NCBI GenBank assembly: GCA_031276685.1
Contig: JAISMQ010000011.1
Coordinates: forward strand, 1-5,779
DNA from: Treponema sp.
Lineage (GTDB): Bacteria; Spirochaetota; Spirochaetia; Treponematales; Breznakiellaceae
Direction: 5' to 3'
DNA length: 5,779 bases
Numbering within the stretch: the first letter of the stretch is position 1; the number at the start of each line of letters is the position of its first letter. The position numbers and the translations under genes are program-made. The notes beneath the pieces were generated by a model. It saw only the letters and a list, made by a program, of their open reading frames with translations. It searched no databases and had not been told where the DNA came from. Below are positions 1-5,779 of the stretch, piece by piece.

Positions 1-714
1 AGGGGCATATCTTCCCTCAAAATCTCCCATTCGGACTCCCTGTACCGGACTCAGAAACGGAGGTCCATCAGGATAAAGATGCACAAACCGGCCTATCTGT
101 ACCTGCTGGGGCCGGAGGAGGGGGCCGGAAAAGCCGAAACGGTCCCCGGCGTCAAATGCTTCATGGAAGACCTGTCCGACACGGGCTGCGCGCTGGCCAT
201 CGGCGGCCAGGCTGCGGCGGGGATGAGGGTCAAAGCGCAGTTTTCCCTTTCCGGTACGCCCATCTGCATGACCGGGACGGTCCGTTCGGTGGACTACAAA
301 GAGGCCACGCAGCGTTCCCTGCTCCACATCGAGGCCGATCCCCTGCCGCGTTACGCGCAGAACAAGATTTTGGGCGAGGTTTTTGGCATGCAGGGCGGCG
401 ACGAAGAAGATCTTCCCTACCGGATCACCGACGAGGCTGCGGAGGCGTCCGCAGAATCGGCTGCCGGAGCGGCTGTTGACACGGCCGCCGGCGCGGCGGT
501 ACCGGGGCCCGGCGGCCCGGAAGCCCCTGCGCCGCAGGAAACCGGCGCGGGCCATGTGACGGACGCCCCGCCCCCGGTTTTTACCGCGCCGGACGCGGGG
601 GATCTGCGGGACGGGGAGCTGCCCCTGGGGGCGGAGGGCGCGGTTCCTGTCGGGGCCGCGCTGGGCGGCGAGCCGCCCCTGATACCGTTTCCGCCGGAGG
701 GAGGTATTCTGTGA
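1..714 (+). CDS. PilZ-domain protein, probable c-di-GMP receptor (5' end cut by window)
   Basis: The reading frame is open from the first base, so the gene starts upstream; 237 residues are visible. The first ATG in frame (79) is very likely internal, because the PilZ arginine motif lies before it: R20-R21-S-I-R24 (nt 58-72), fitting RxxxR. The second c-di-GMP motif, DxSxxG, is D57-L-S59-D-T-G62 (nt 169-186). The beta-barrel appears to end near residue 115-129. In this family the two motifs wrap a c-di-GMP dimer, so a cytoplasmic second-messenger receptor is the likely role; the output is not shown. Residues about 145-237 are Ala/Gly/Pro/Glu-rich, low in complexity and probably disordered, with an 8-residue near-repeat at nt 457-504. 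The stop overlaps the GTG of the next gene by 4 nt. PilZ identity is fairly secure; ligand binding is inferred from the motifs. Confidence 0.85.
   Translation, partial: RGISSLKISHSDSLYRTQKRRSIRIKMHKPAYLYLLGPEEGAGKAETVPGVKCFMEDLSDTGCALAIGGQAAAGMRVKAQFSLSGTPICMTGTVRSVDYKEATQRSLLHIEADPLPRYAQNKILGEVFGMQGGDEEDLPYRITDEAAEASAESAAGAAVDTAAGAAVPGPGGPEAPAPQETGAGHVTDAPPPVFTAPDAGDLRDGELPLGAEGAVPVGAALGGEPPLIPFPPEGGIL
696..705 (+). promoter_or_regulatory. Strong Shine-Dalgarno for the HEAT-repeat gene
   Basis: GGAGGGAGGT ends 5 nt before the GTG at 711. It lies inside the last codons of the PilZ gene. It is the best ribosome binding site in the window and fixes the GTG start of the next gene, whose product then begins with a normal signal peptide. 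Confidence 0.75.
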
Positions 715-1982
715 ACGCCCGTGCCAAGCTGCGCTTAAACCTGGCCCTAAAACCGGGGGTTTGGGGGGCCCTGGCGTGTTTCCTTGTTGTGGGAACGCCG
801 GCGGCCGCCCAGGATTCGATACTCAATTCCTACCAGCGGAATTTAATGCGGGCCAGCCTTTCTACCAACGCGGGGATCCAGCTGGACGCCGCGACCGATG
901 ACCGGGCTTCTGAATTAATCGGCCAGCTTTACGAATACGCCCAGAATATTTCCCTGCAAAACGCCGAGATCCTGCGGGGCGACCCGGATCTTCTCAATCT
1001 GACGGTTATTGCCGCCAGGGGGGCGGGGGCCGCGTCCCATACGCGGAGCATAGATACCCTGTGGAATGTCTTTAGCCAGTTTCGGGATTCCCATGTCAGA
1101 ATTGCCGCGCTTGAGGCCCTGGCGGTTCTTGCCAAAGGGGCAGCCCAGGGCAATCCGCAGGGCAACGCCCAGGGCAGCGCCCATATCGTGGAGAATCTTA
1201 ACCAGTTCCTGGCGAATCAGAACAGCCTGTACCGTTCCAGCATGGATGTGGATATCCCCACCATTTCCGCCTGTATAAGCGCTCTGGGGGCGCTGGGGGG
1301 CGAAAGCTCGTTTCCGGTCCTCTTTGCGGTTATCACCGCCGGCTACCCCGAACCCCTGGGGGCCCAGGCGGCGGAGGCCCTGGAAAAGCTTCCCGGCGAT
1401 ACCAAGGCGAATCTGACGGAGATACTGCGGAAAAACCCCCCCGTGGAAAAACTGGCCGTCTTCCGGGCGGCAATTGCCAGCCGCGGCATGAGCGACGCGG
1501 AAAAAGGCGCATTCGCCCAAACCGCGCTGGAAATCGGCATGCAGCGGGAGGCCAACGGGGCCGCCCTGGCCCTGCTCTGTTCCCTCGCGGTACAGGCCCT
1601 GAGGGATTTCAAGTGGGCCCGGGCGGATCAGGTCGTACTGCGCTATTTCTACCAGATCCAGTCGGAATACCAGGAAAGCCGGACGCCCCAGCAGCGGGAT
1701 CTGCTCCTGGAGGTGATTTCCTGCCTTGCCGTCATGGACAGCCCCGACGCGGCCCAGGCCCTTTCCCTGCAACTGGGCTACCTCAATTCCCAGTTTGAAC
1801 GGGCCAGCAAGGACGGGACTTTTGGCGAACATGACGAATCCCTCGTGCTGGGGGTGATCACCGCCCTTGGGCAGTTGGGGGATAGAATCGCCTTTGACAA
1901 TCTCCACTACGTCGGCTATTTGGATTACCCCGAGCGTATCAAGGCTGCGGCAAGGGAGGCGCTGGCTAATCTTAAATGGTAA
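711..1982 (+). CDS. Exported HEAT-repeat-like protein of unknown function
   Basis: This is a 423-residue protein starting at GTG behind a strong ribosome binding site. Residues 1-33 look like a Sec signal peptide: basic N-region (R4, K6, R8, K14), hydrophobic core about 17-28, and Ala-rich cleavage site A31-A-A33 before Q34. The mature part is almost entirely predicted helix with paired-helix segments resembling HEAT repeats, clearest at about 95-142, 182-226 and 375-423 (GVITALGQLGD, then AAAREALANL). Such solenoids bind other proteins, so a periplasmic or envelope scaffold is plausible; no catalytic motif is seen. Residues 145-156 are a short A/P-Q-G-N/S tandem repeat. It overlaps the PilZ gene by 4 nt and comEC by 7 nt, which suggests co-expression and perhaps a link with DNA uptake (inference). 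The exact function is unrecognised. Confidence 0.85.
   Translation: MNARAKLRLNLALKPGVWGALACFLVVGTPAAAQDSILNSYQRNLMRASLSTNAGIQLDAATDDRASELIGQLYEYAQNISLQNAEILRGDPDLLNLTVIAARGAGAASHTRSIDTLWNVFSQFRDSHVRIAALEALAVLAKGAAQGNPQGNAQGSAHIVENLNQFLANQNSLYRSSMDVDIPTISACISALGALGGESSFPVLFAVITAGYPEPLGAQAAEALEKLPGDTKANLTEILRKNPPVEKLAVFRAAIASRGMSDAEKGAFAQTALEIGMQREANGAALALLCSLAVQALRDFKWARADQVVLRYFYQIQSEYQESRTPQQRDLLLEVISCLAVMDSPDAAQALSLQLGYLNSQFERASKDGTFGEHDESLVLGVITALGQLGDRIAFDNLHYVGYLDYPERIKAAAREALANLKW
1143..1178 (+). repeat. Three tandem 12-nt units within the HEAT-repeat gene
   Basis: Three in-frame copies of a 12-base unit (1143-1154, 1155-1166, 1167-1178), each of the form SCSCAGGGCARY, encode AQGN, PQGN and AQGS. 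Copies differ at one to a few positions. The segment sits between helical regions and probably forms a surface loop. A unit length divisible by three allows copy number to change without a frameshift. Confidence 0.7.
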
Positions 1983-3538
1983 ACCACGACCGCCCCTTCC
2001 CCCTTTCCGCCCTTACCGCGGGGGCGGTTATCTCCTATTACGGGGCCTACCTCCTTGATTCCCGGGTATTTTCCCCGGGCTCAGGCCCCTTTTCCGGCGG
2101 CGGGCGTTTCTTTATAGCCGCCGGAGTGGCGCTGTGGTCCTTCTTCCTGGCGCTCGGTTCCCCGGTTCTTCCGCTGCGGCGGTCCCGGCGGGGCATCTGC
2201 GCCCTTGGCGCCGCTTGTGCCGCCGGCCTTGTACTTGGCGCCGCCGTTGCCGGGCGCATACCCGGCCCGCCCGATCCGGGGCTGCCCTCCGGCAGGGTTG
2301 GCGCCCTTGAAGGGGTGCTGCTGGAGGATCCCCGGAAGATCGCCGGGGGGAACGGCATGGCCCGGCTTGAACTGGGGCGGGCCTGGGCCTTTGGCGGGGC
2401 CGCTATCGGCGGCGCAGGGGTCCGCAGTTCCGCGCGGGGAAGGGTGACGGTGCTGTTTCCCGGCGGCCGCCTGGACGATCTGAAGGAATTCGGCAGGAAC
2501 TGTACGGTCTACCTTGAAGGCGGTTTCCTGCCGCCCCGGCCCGGCGAATCCGGCCCCGGCATGTTTCGGGCCGCAGGGGTCCACGTTGTTTCCCCGGCGC
2601 CGCCCCTGGAACGGTTCCGTACCGGCCTGCGGCAAAACCTGGTCGCCCGCCTAAGCCGGCCCGACAACCAAAGCTGGGGGAGTCTTTCGCTGGCCCTGCT
2701 CCTGGGCGTCCGGGATAACCTGGATTCGGATTTTGCCCGCTCGTACCGGGATGCCGGGGTTTCCCACGTACTCGCCCTGTCGGGTATGCACCTGGCGGTT
2801 CTCTCCGCCCTTATTGCCTTTCTTTTTAAGCGGCTCCTTGGTTCGCGGGGGGCGGCCCTGATCGGCGCGCTGTTTATTCTGGCCTATGTGTTTCTGGTAG
2901 GCTCCCAGCCTTCCCTGGACCGGGCGGCGATCATGTACCTCCTGGGGGCCCTGGCGCTGGTGTGCTTCCTGGCGCGGAATCCGGTTTCCCTTCTTAACCT
3001 GGCCTTTATCGTGCAGATCCTGCGGCAGCCGGAATCCGGCGTTGCCGTTTCCTTTATCCTGTCTTACCTGGCCCTCTGGGGGATCCTCCACCTGGGCGTA
3101 AAAATAGCGGTTCTGTTCCGGGGCCGGCTCCCCCCGGCCCTGCTCGAGGGGCTTTCCGCTTCGCTGGGGGCCTTTATAGCCACCGCCTGGGTCAGCGCCG
3201 CCAATTTCGGCGCGCTACAGCCTGCGGGCATCGTGGCGGGCCTGGTAATTGTCCCGCTGACAAGCCTGTTCATGGTCGGGACCGTCGGGTATCTGGCCCT
3301 CGATCCGCTTCTGCCCTTCCTGGCGCGCCCTCTGGGCCTGGGCCTCTCCGCGCTTTACAAAACCCTGGACGCATTGGTGGGCCTTTCCGCCGGTTTTCCG
3401 GGAATCGCGCTGGGTTCCGCCGGAAGCGTGGAAATTTCTTCCTGGCTGCCCGTGCTGGGGCTTTCGCTGCTGCTTGCCGGCCTTGTCGTGTTCTTTTCCC
3501 GGCGCCGCGCCCGGATCCGCGTCCCGGCCCTTCCCTGA
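1976..3538 (+). CDS. comEC: ComEC/Rec2-family DNA-uptake channel, short form without metallo-beta-lactamase domain
   Basis: ComEC forms the inner-membrane channel that passes single-stranded DNA into the cytoplasm during transformation. This 520-residue protein has membrane segments near 46-62 and 74-93, a soluble OB-like region about 105-207 (DUF4131 position), then the polytopic competence domain about 235-507. The family signature is clear: LLLGVRDNLD (241-250), then GVSHVLALSGMHLAV (261-275) with H264, S269, G270 and H272, then SQPSLDRAAIM (310-320) with R316, and SFILSYLALWGI (359-370). It ends after the last membrane segment with a basic tail (RRRARIR). The metallo-beta-lactamase-like domain that makes many homologues 700-800 residues long is absent. 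An in-frame TAA at 1973-1975 makes ATG 1976 the earliest start; the nearest GGAGG (1955-1959) is rather far, 16 nt upstream. Family identity is secure; active DNA uptake in this organism is not shown. Confidence 0.92.
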   Translation: MVNHDRPFPLSALTAGAVISYYGAYLLDSRVFSPGSGPFSGGGRFFIAAGVALWSFFLALGSPVLPLRRSRRGICALGAACAAGLVLGAAVAGRIPGPPDPGLPSGRVGALEGVLLEDPRKIAGGNGMARLELGRAWAFGGAAIGGAGVRSSARGRVTVLFPGGRLDDLKEFGRNCTVYLEGGFLPPRPGESGPGMFRAAGVHVVSPAPPLERFRTGLRQNLVARLSRPDNQSWGSLSLALLLGVRDNLDSDFARSYRDAGVSHVLALSGMHLAVLSALIAFLFKRLLGSRGAALIGALFILAYVFLVGSQPSLDRAAIMYLLGALALVCFLARNPVSLLNLAFIVQILRQPESGVAVSFILSYLALWGILHLGVKIAVLFRGRLPPALLEGLSASLGAFIATAWVSAANFGALQPAGIVAGLVIVPLTSLFMVGTVGYLALDPLLPFLARPLGLGLSALYKTLDALVGLSAGFPGIALGSAGSVEISSWLPVLGLSLLLAGLVVFFSRRRARIRVPALP

Positions 3539-4419
3539 TGTGCGCCGCGTCCCTTAATTACGATTCCCCCCTCGCGCTCAAGGCGTTTCTGGACGGGCGG
3601 GGCCTTGGGATGCGGAAAAAACTGGGGCAAAATTTTTTGATCAAGGGCGGCATCCGCAAAAAACTGGCGGCGGCCCTGGAGCTAAGTCCGGGGGACGGGG
3701 TTTGGGAGATTGGTCCCGGCCTGGGGGCCATGACCGGGGAGCTTCTTGAACGGGGGGCCAGGGTAAAAGCCTTCGAGCTTGATCCGGGCTTCGTGGAATT
3801 CTTGCGGGAGGAATTCGGCGGCCGTCCCGGTTTTTCCCTGGTTCCCGGCGATGTGCTTAAAACCTGGAAGGGCGAGGCGGGGGCCCCCTTCCTGCTGGGG
3901 AACCTGCCCTACAACATCGCTGCCGTTCTTCTGGGGGATCTTGCGGAGGGGAAGCGCCTGTTCAGGCGTATGGTAGTAACGGTGCAGAAGGAACTTGGGC
4001 GCCGTCTGACGGCCCGGCCGGGGCAGGCCGATTATTCGTCCTTTACGGTGCTTGTCGCCGGGCTGTACACGGTAAAGGCCCTCGTAACCATGGGCCCCTC
4101 GTGTTTCTATCCGCCGCCCCGCGTCGATTCTGCGGGGCTCAGACTCGACCTAAGGGAAGACGCGGCGGGCGAAGCAGCGCCTCCCGGCCTCCTGCACCCC
4201 ATGGTGCGGCGGCTCTTTTCTTCCCGGCGTAAAACCGTTAAAAATAGCCTGGGGGCTTTTGTTTCGTCCTGTTCCGGCACGGAACGCGGGGCAAAAGAAC
4301 TGGCCATGGCCGCCCTGGAACACTGCGGGATAAGGCCGGACGAGCGGCCTGAAAATTTGGATATCCCCCAGTTCAGGGAACTGGCCCTGCGGCTTCAGCA
4401 TCTTGGTGTGGGGGGATAG
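3538..4419 (+). CDS. rsmA: 16S rRNA dimethyladenosine transferase RsmA (KsgA)
   Basis: RsmA uses S-adenosylmethionine to dimethylate two adjacent adenines in the 3'-terminal hairpin of 16S rRNA (A1518/A1519 in E. coli numbering), a late 30S assembly step. The 293-residue protein has every expected motif: KKLGQNFL (27-34), SAM-binding motif I EIGPGLGAMT (57-66), acidic ribose-binding E80 in FELD, D105 in PGDVL, catalytic motif IV NLPYN (122-126), FYPPPRVDSA after the catalytic domain, and the C-terminal RRLFSSRRKTVKNSL segment. Length is normal. The ATG shares its A with the TGA of comEC (TGATG), and no Shine-Dalgarno precedes it, so initiation probably depends on ribosomes finishing comEC. 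A later ATG at 3610 would delete an N-terminal stretch (SPLALKAFLDGRGLGM) that I recall in spirochaete homologues, so 3538 is preferred. Identity is near certain. Confidence 0.97.
   Translation: MCAASLNYDSPLALKAFLDGRGLGMRKKLGQNFLIKGGIRKKLAAALELSPGDGVWEIGPGLGAMTGELLERGARVKAFELDPGFVEFLREEFGGRPGFSLVPGDVLKTWKGEAGAPFLLGNLPYNIAAVLLGDLAEGKRLFRRMVVTVQKELGRRLTARPGQADYSSFTVLVAGLYTVKALVTMGPSCFYPPPRVDSAGLRLDLREDAAGEAAPPGLLHPMVRRLFSSRRKTVKNSLGAFVSSCSGTERGAKELAMAALEHCGIRPDERPENLDIPQFRELALRLQHLGVGG
4410..4415 (+). promoter_or_regulatory. Probable ribosome binding site for the YggS-like gene
   Basis: A run of six G ends 5 nt before TTG 4421, inside the last codons of rsmA. It can pair with the CCUCC of 16S rRNA using one G-U wobble. 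It is the only purine-rich element at the right distance from any candidate start, and it favours TTG 4421 over TTG 4403 or GTG 4406. The assignment is modestly supported. Confidence 0.45.
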
Positions 4420-4420
4420 T

Positions 4421-5137
4421 TTGTCTATCGCGGCGGCGCTGGAATCCATCGAGGAACGCATACAAAGGGCCTGCATACGCGCGGGCAGAAAGCGGGAGGA
4501 GATCCGGCTTATGGCGGTTACCAAGTTTCAGCCCCGCGCCGCCGTAGAGGAAGCCCGGAGCAGCGGTATCCGGCTTTTCGGGGAAAACCGGGTTCAGGAG
4601 GCGGCGGAAAAGTTCCCCGCGTTTGGCGCCGGGGATCCCCCCCCGTTCCGGGACTGCGAGCTTCACATGATCGGATCCCTGCAGCGGAACAAGGCGAAGC
4701 TGGCCTCCCGGATATTCGACTGTATCCAGTCGATAGACCGGGAGGAGCTTATCGCGGAGCTTGCCAAACATACCGGGGGACGGGAACGGCCCCTGCCGGT
4801 GCTGCTGGAGCTGCATACGGGCGAGCCCTCAAAATCCGGTTTTCCGGACGGGGAAAGCCTGATTCAGGCGGCGGAACGGCTCCTCTGCTGCCCCGGCCTT
4901 CGGGCGGCGGGGCTTATGACAATGGCGCCCTTTGATTCAGGCGAAGCCCGCGCCTCGTTCCGGGCCCTGGCCCGCGCCCAGGCGGCGCTGGTTTCCCGCT
5001 TCCCCCAGGCGGACTGGTCCTGCCTTTCCATGGGCATGTCGGGGGATTTTGAAATTGCCGTCGAGGAAGGTTCCACCCTGCTGCGTATCGGCACGGCGAT
5101 TTTTGGAGAGCGGTCCGGCAGTTTGCCGCGCGCGTAG
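4421..5137 (+). CDS. YggS/PROSC-family PLP-binding protein (PLP homeostasis)
   Basis: This family (YggS, YlmE, human PLPBP) has the alanine-racemase-type TIM barrel but no racemase C-terminal domain. It binds pyridoxal phosphate and buffers free PLP and amino-acid pools in the cytoplasm. Visible hallmarks, numbered from TTG 4421 (238 residues): PLP lysine K35 in LMAVTK, FGENRVQEA (53-61), HMIGSLQRNK (82-91), SKSGF (about 137-141), LMTMAPF (165-171), the phosphate-binding LSMGMSGDFE (202-211) and LRIGTAIFG (221-229). The length is normal. No ATG is available near the 5' end: TTG 4403, GTG 4406 and TTG 4421 are in frame. TTG 4421 gives MSIAAALESIEERI, matching the family N-terminus, and has a G-run 5 nt upstream. 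With that start it lies 1 nt after rsmA. Family identity is very secure; the start codon is less so. Confidence 0.94.
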   Translation: MSIAAALESIEERIQRACIRAGRKREEIRLMAVTKFQPRAAVEEARSSGIRLFGENRVQEAAEKFPAFGAGDPPPFRDCELHMIGSLQRNKAKLASRIFDCIQSIDREELIAELAKHTGGRERPLPVLLELHTGEPSKSGFPDGESLIQAAERLLCCPGLRAAGLMTMAPFDSGEARASFRALARAQAALVSRFPQADWSCLSMGMSGDFEIAVEEGSTLLRIGTAIFGERSGSLPRA

Positions 5138-5158
5138 GTTTTTTTCAATGAGGGGGCC

Positions 5159-5185
5159 TTCCCAAAACTAACCGGGTTTGGGGAA
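5159..5185 (+). other. Bulged hairpin in the only intergenic gap
   Basis: TTCCCAAA (5159-5166) pairs with TTTGGGGAA (5177-5185), giving 8 base pairs with one bulged G and a 10-nt loop. It lies between the YggS-like gene and the small membrane-protein gene, 20 nt before the ATG at 5206. No T-run follows on either strand, so it is not an intrinsic terminator. It could be an mRNA processing or stability element, or chance. Confidence 0.3.
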
Positions 5186-5196
5186 AAGCTCTGAGC

Positions 5197-5203
5197 GGTG
5201 GAG
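5197..5203 (+). promoter_or_regulatory. Shine-Dalgarno for the small membrane-protein gene
   Basis: GGTGGAG sits just 2 nt before ATG 5206, which is tighter than usual. The start is nevertheless well supported, because translation from it opens with an ideal signal peptide. Confidence 0.5.
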
Positions 5204-5205
5204 TT

Positions 5206-5724
5206 ATGAAACGAATATTCCGTCTGTTACCGGCCCTTGTTTTCGCGGCCCTGTTCGCCCCGTCTTTGGCGTCCGCGCAAAATTCCGGGGTAATTGCCCC
5301 CGACATTCTGCCCGACGGTATCCGATCGCCCGTATCGCCGGAACATCCCCAGTGGGTCCAGGATCTTAGGCGGGGCGAAATTGTGGCCTTCGGCAGTTTC
5401 CCCTTCACCATGTTTTTTTCCACCATCACGATGGATTCTATCCGTTTTTTTAAGCACGATATGAACAGGGCCTATCTTCCCTGGCCCCTTAAAGGGCCGG
5501 GGGCCATTGAAATGTCCAGGGAAGAAAAAAAGCAGACCATTATGATAGCCGCCGCCGTTTCCGTTACCATCGCTATTGTCGATTTTGCCATCGTCAAGAT
5601 AAAGCGGCGCCAGGAAGAGAGGCGGGAACGGATGCGGGATCGCGGGGAAATCCGCGTTAACCGTAGCCCCTCCGGCCCGGGCACGGCGGCGGATTCGGAA
5701 GAAAGCGCTCCGGGGGATCCCTGA
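5206..5724 (+). CDS. Small exported single-TM membrane protein of unknown function
   Basis: I do not recognise a named family, although the sequence feels familiar from treponeme genomes. The 172-residue product begins with a clear signal peptide (KR at 2-3, hydrophobic 7-19, A22-S-A24 cleavage before Q25). An extracytoplasmic region of about 85 residues follows, including a dense aromatic/hydrophobic stretch IVAFGSFPFTMFFSTI (59-74) and RFFKHDMNRAYLPWP (80-94). A second hydrophobic helix about 111-130 contains one acidic residue, D126. It is followed by a strongly charged segment (KIKRRQEERRERMRDR, 131-146) and a Ser/Gly/Pro/Glu tail. The positive charges after the helix predict a type I topology with the tail in the cytoplasm. 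Its TGA overlaps the next ATG by 1 nt, so it is probably co-translated with the RluA-like gene. The small size and lack of catalytic motifs suggest an envelope structural or accessory role (inference). Confidence 0.85.
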   Translation: MKRIFRLLPALVFAALFAPSLASAQNSGVIAPDILPDGIRSPVSPEHPQWVQDLRRGEIVAFGSFPFTMFFSTITMDSIRFFKHDMNRAYLPWPLKGPGAIEMSREEKKQTIMIAAAVSVTIAIVDFAIVKIKRRQEERRERMRDRGEIRVNRSPSGPGTAADSEESAPGDP

Positions 5725-5779
5725 TGCCGGTTTTTTCCGGAACCGTGGAAGATACGGCGGGGCTCCGGCTTGACCGCTA
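5724..5779 (+). CDS. Probable RluA-family pseudouridine synthase (5' fragment)
   Basis: Only 18 codons plus two bases are present before the right edge. The ATG overlaps the preceding stop as TGATG, and GGGGG at 5712-5716 lies 7 nt upstream. The visible product, MPVFSGTVEDTAGLRLDR, ends in GLRLDR, which matches the start of the S4 RNA-binding domain of RluA/RluC/RluD-type enzymes (G-x-R-L-D-x-Y/F-L), and the last two bases (TA) are compatible with Tyr. These enzymes isomerise uridines in rRNA or tRNA. The catalytic HRLD motif lies outside the window, so the family call rests on this short match and the subtype cannot be told. Another S4-domain protein is possible. Confidence 0.6.
   Translation, partial: MPVFSGTVEDTAGLRLDR

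Noticed and set aside
768..782. Possible lipobox at Cys 23 of the HEAT-repeat protein (A-L-A-C)
   Set aside because: The -3 residue is Ala rather than Leu and much of the hydrophobic core follows the Cys. The Ala-rich site after residue 33 fits ordinary signal peptidase cleavage better.
915..1907. A 330-codon open frame on the minus strand opposite the HEAT-repeat gene
   Set aside because: It mirrors the codon pattern of the GC-rich + strand gene. The product is Gly/Pro/Gln/His-rich with no recognisable domain, and the + frame has a signal peptide, a strong ribosome binding site and a tight operon context.
2081..3091. Minus-strand open frames opposite comEC (2081-2635 and 2651-3091)
   Set aside because: The products are low-complexity and rich in Gly, Pro, Gln and basic residues, as expected from the reverse complement of a membrane-protein gene. 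The + strand carries clear ComEC motifs.
5116..5145. Possible intrinsic terminator after the YggS-like gene: stem CGGCA/TGCCG (5116-5128) and T7 (5139-5145)
   Set aside because: The stem is only 5 bp, lies inside the coding region and is 10 nt from the T-run, which is too far for a standard Rho-independent terminator.
5120..5175. Search for a sigma-70-type promoter before the small membrane-protein gene
   Set aside because: TTGCCG at 5124 could serve as a -35, but 17 nt downstream there is only AATGAG, a poor -10. No pair convincing enough to call was found.
5178..5369. A + strand open frame overlapping the start of the small membrane-protein gene
   Set aside because: It lacks a ribosome binding site and a plausible protein sequence, while the overlapping frame from 5206 has a textbook signal peptide.

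Overview
The window is a compact, GC-rich stretch of bacterial chromosome with every gene on the + strand. Both ends are cut inside genes. The order is: PilZ-domain protein (3' part), secreted HEAT-repeat protein, short ComEC/Rec2 channel, RsmA/KsgA 16S rRNA dimethyltransferase, YggS-type PLP-binding protein, a small signal-peptide/one-TM protein of unknown function, and the first 18 codons of a probable RluA-family pseudouridine synthase. The protein sequences and this neighbourhood remind me most of treponeme-like spirochaetes: a short ComEC directly upstream of rsmA, the N-terminal extension of RsmA, and the small membrane protein. The assignment is an inference from recall, not a search. 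The G+C content looks clearly higher than in most cultured treponemes.

Layout: 1-714 PilZ protein, open at the left edge, with a long Ala/Gly/Pro-rich tail. 711-1982 exported helical-repeat protein with a GTG start. 1976-3538 ComEC with N-terminal OB-like and competence (membrane) regions but no C-terminal metallo-beta-lactamase domain. 3538-4419 rsmA. 4421-5137 yggS-like, with a probable TTG start. 5138-5205 is the only intergenic gap (68 nt) and holds a bulged hairpin. 5206-5724 small membrane protein. 5724-5779 start of the RluA-like gene.

The first five genes overlap or abut (4-nt, 7-nt and 1-nt overlaps, then a 1-nt gap), and the last two overlap by 1 nt. This is the architecture of a translationally coupled operon, possibly with a second unit starting in the 68-nt gap. 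Functionally it joins a probable c-di-GMP receptor, an envelope repeat protein and a DNA-uptake channel to housekeeping RNA modification and PLP homeostasis. I see no RNA gene, CRISPR array, insertion sequence or convincing promoter or terminator. Most of the window is ordinary core genome. The parts worth following up are the PilZ/HEAT/ComEC linkage, the missing ComEC nuclease-like domain and the uncharacterised 172-residue protein.
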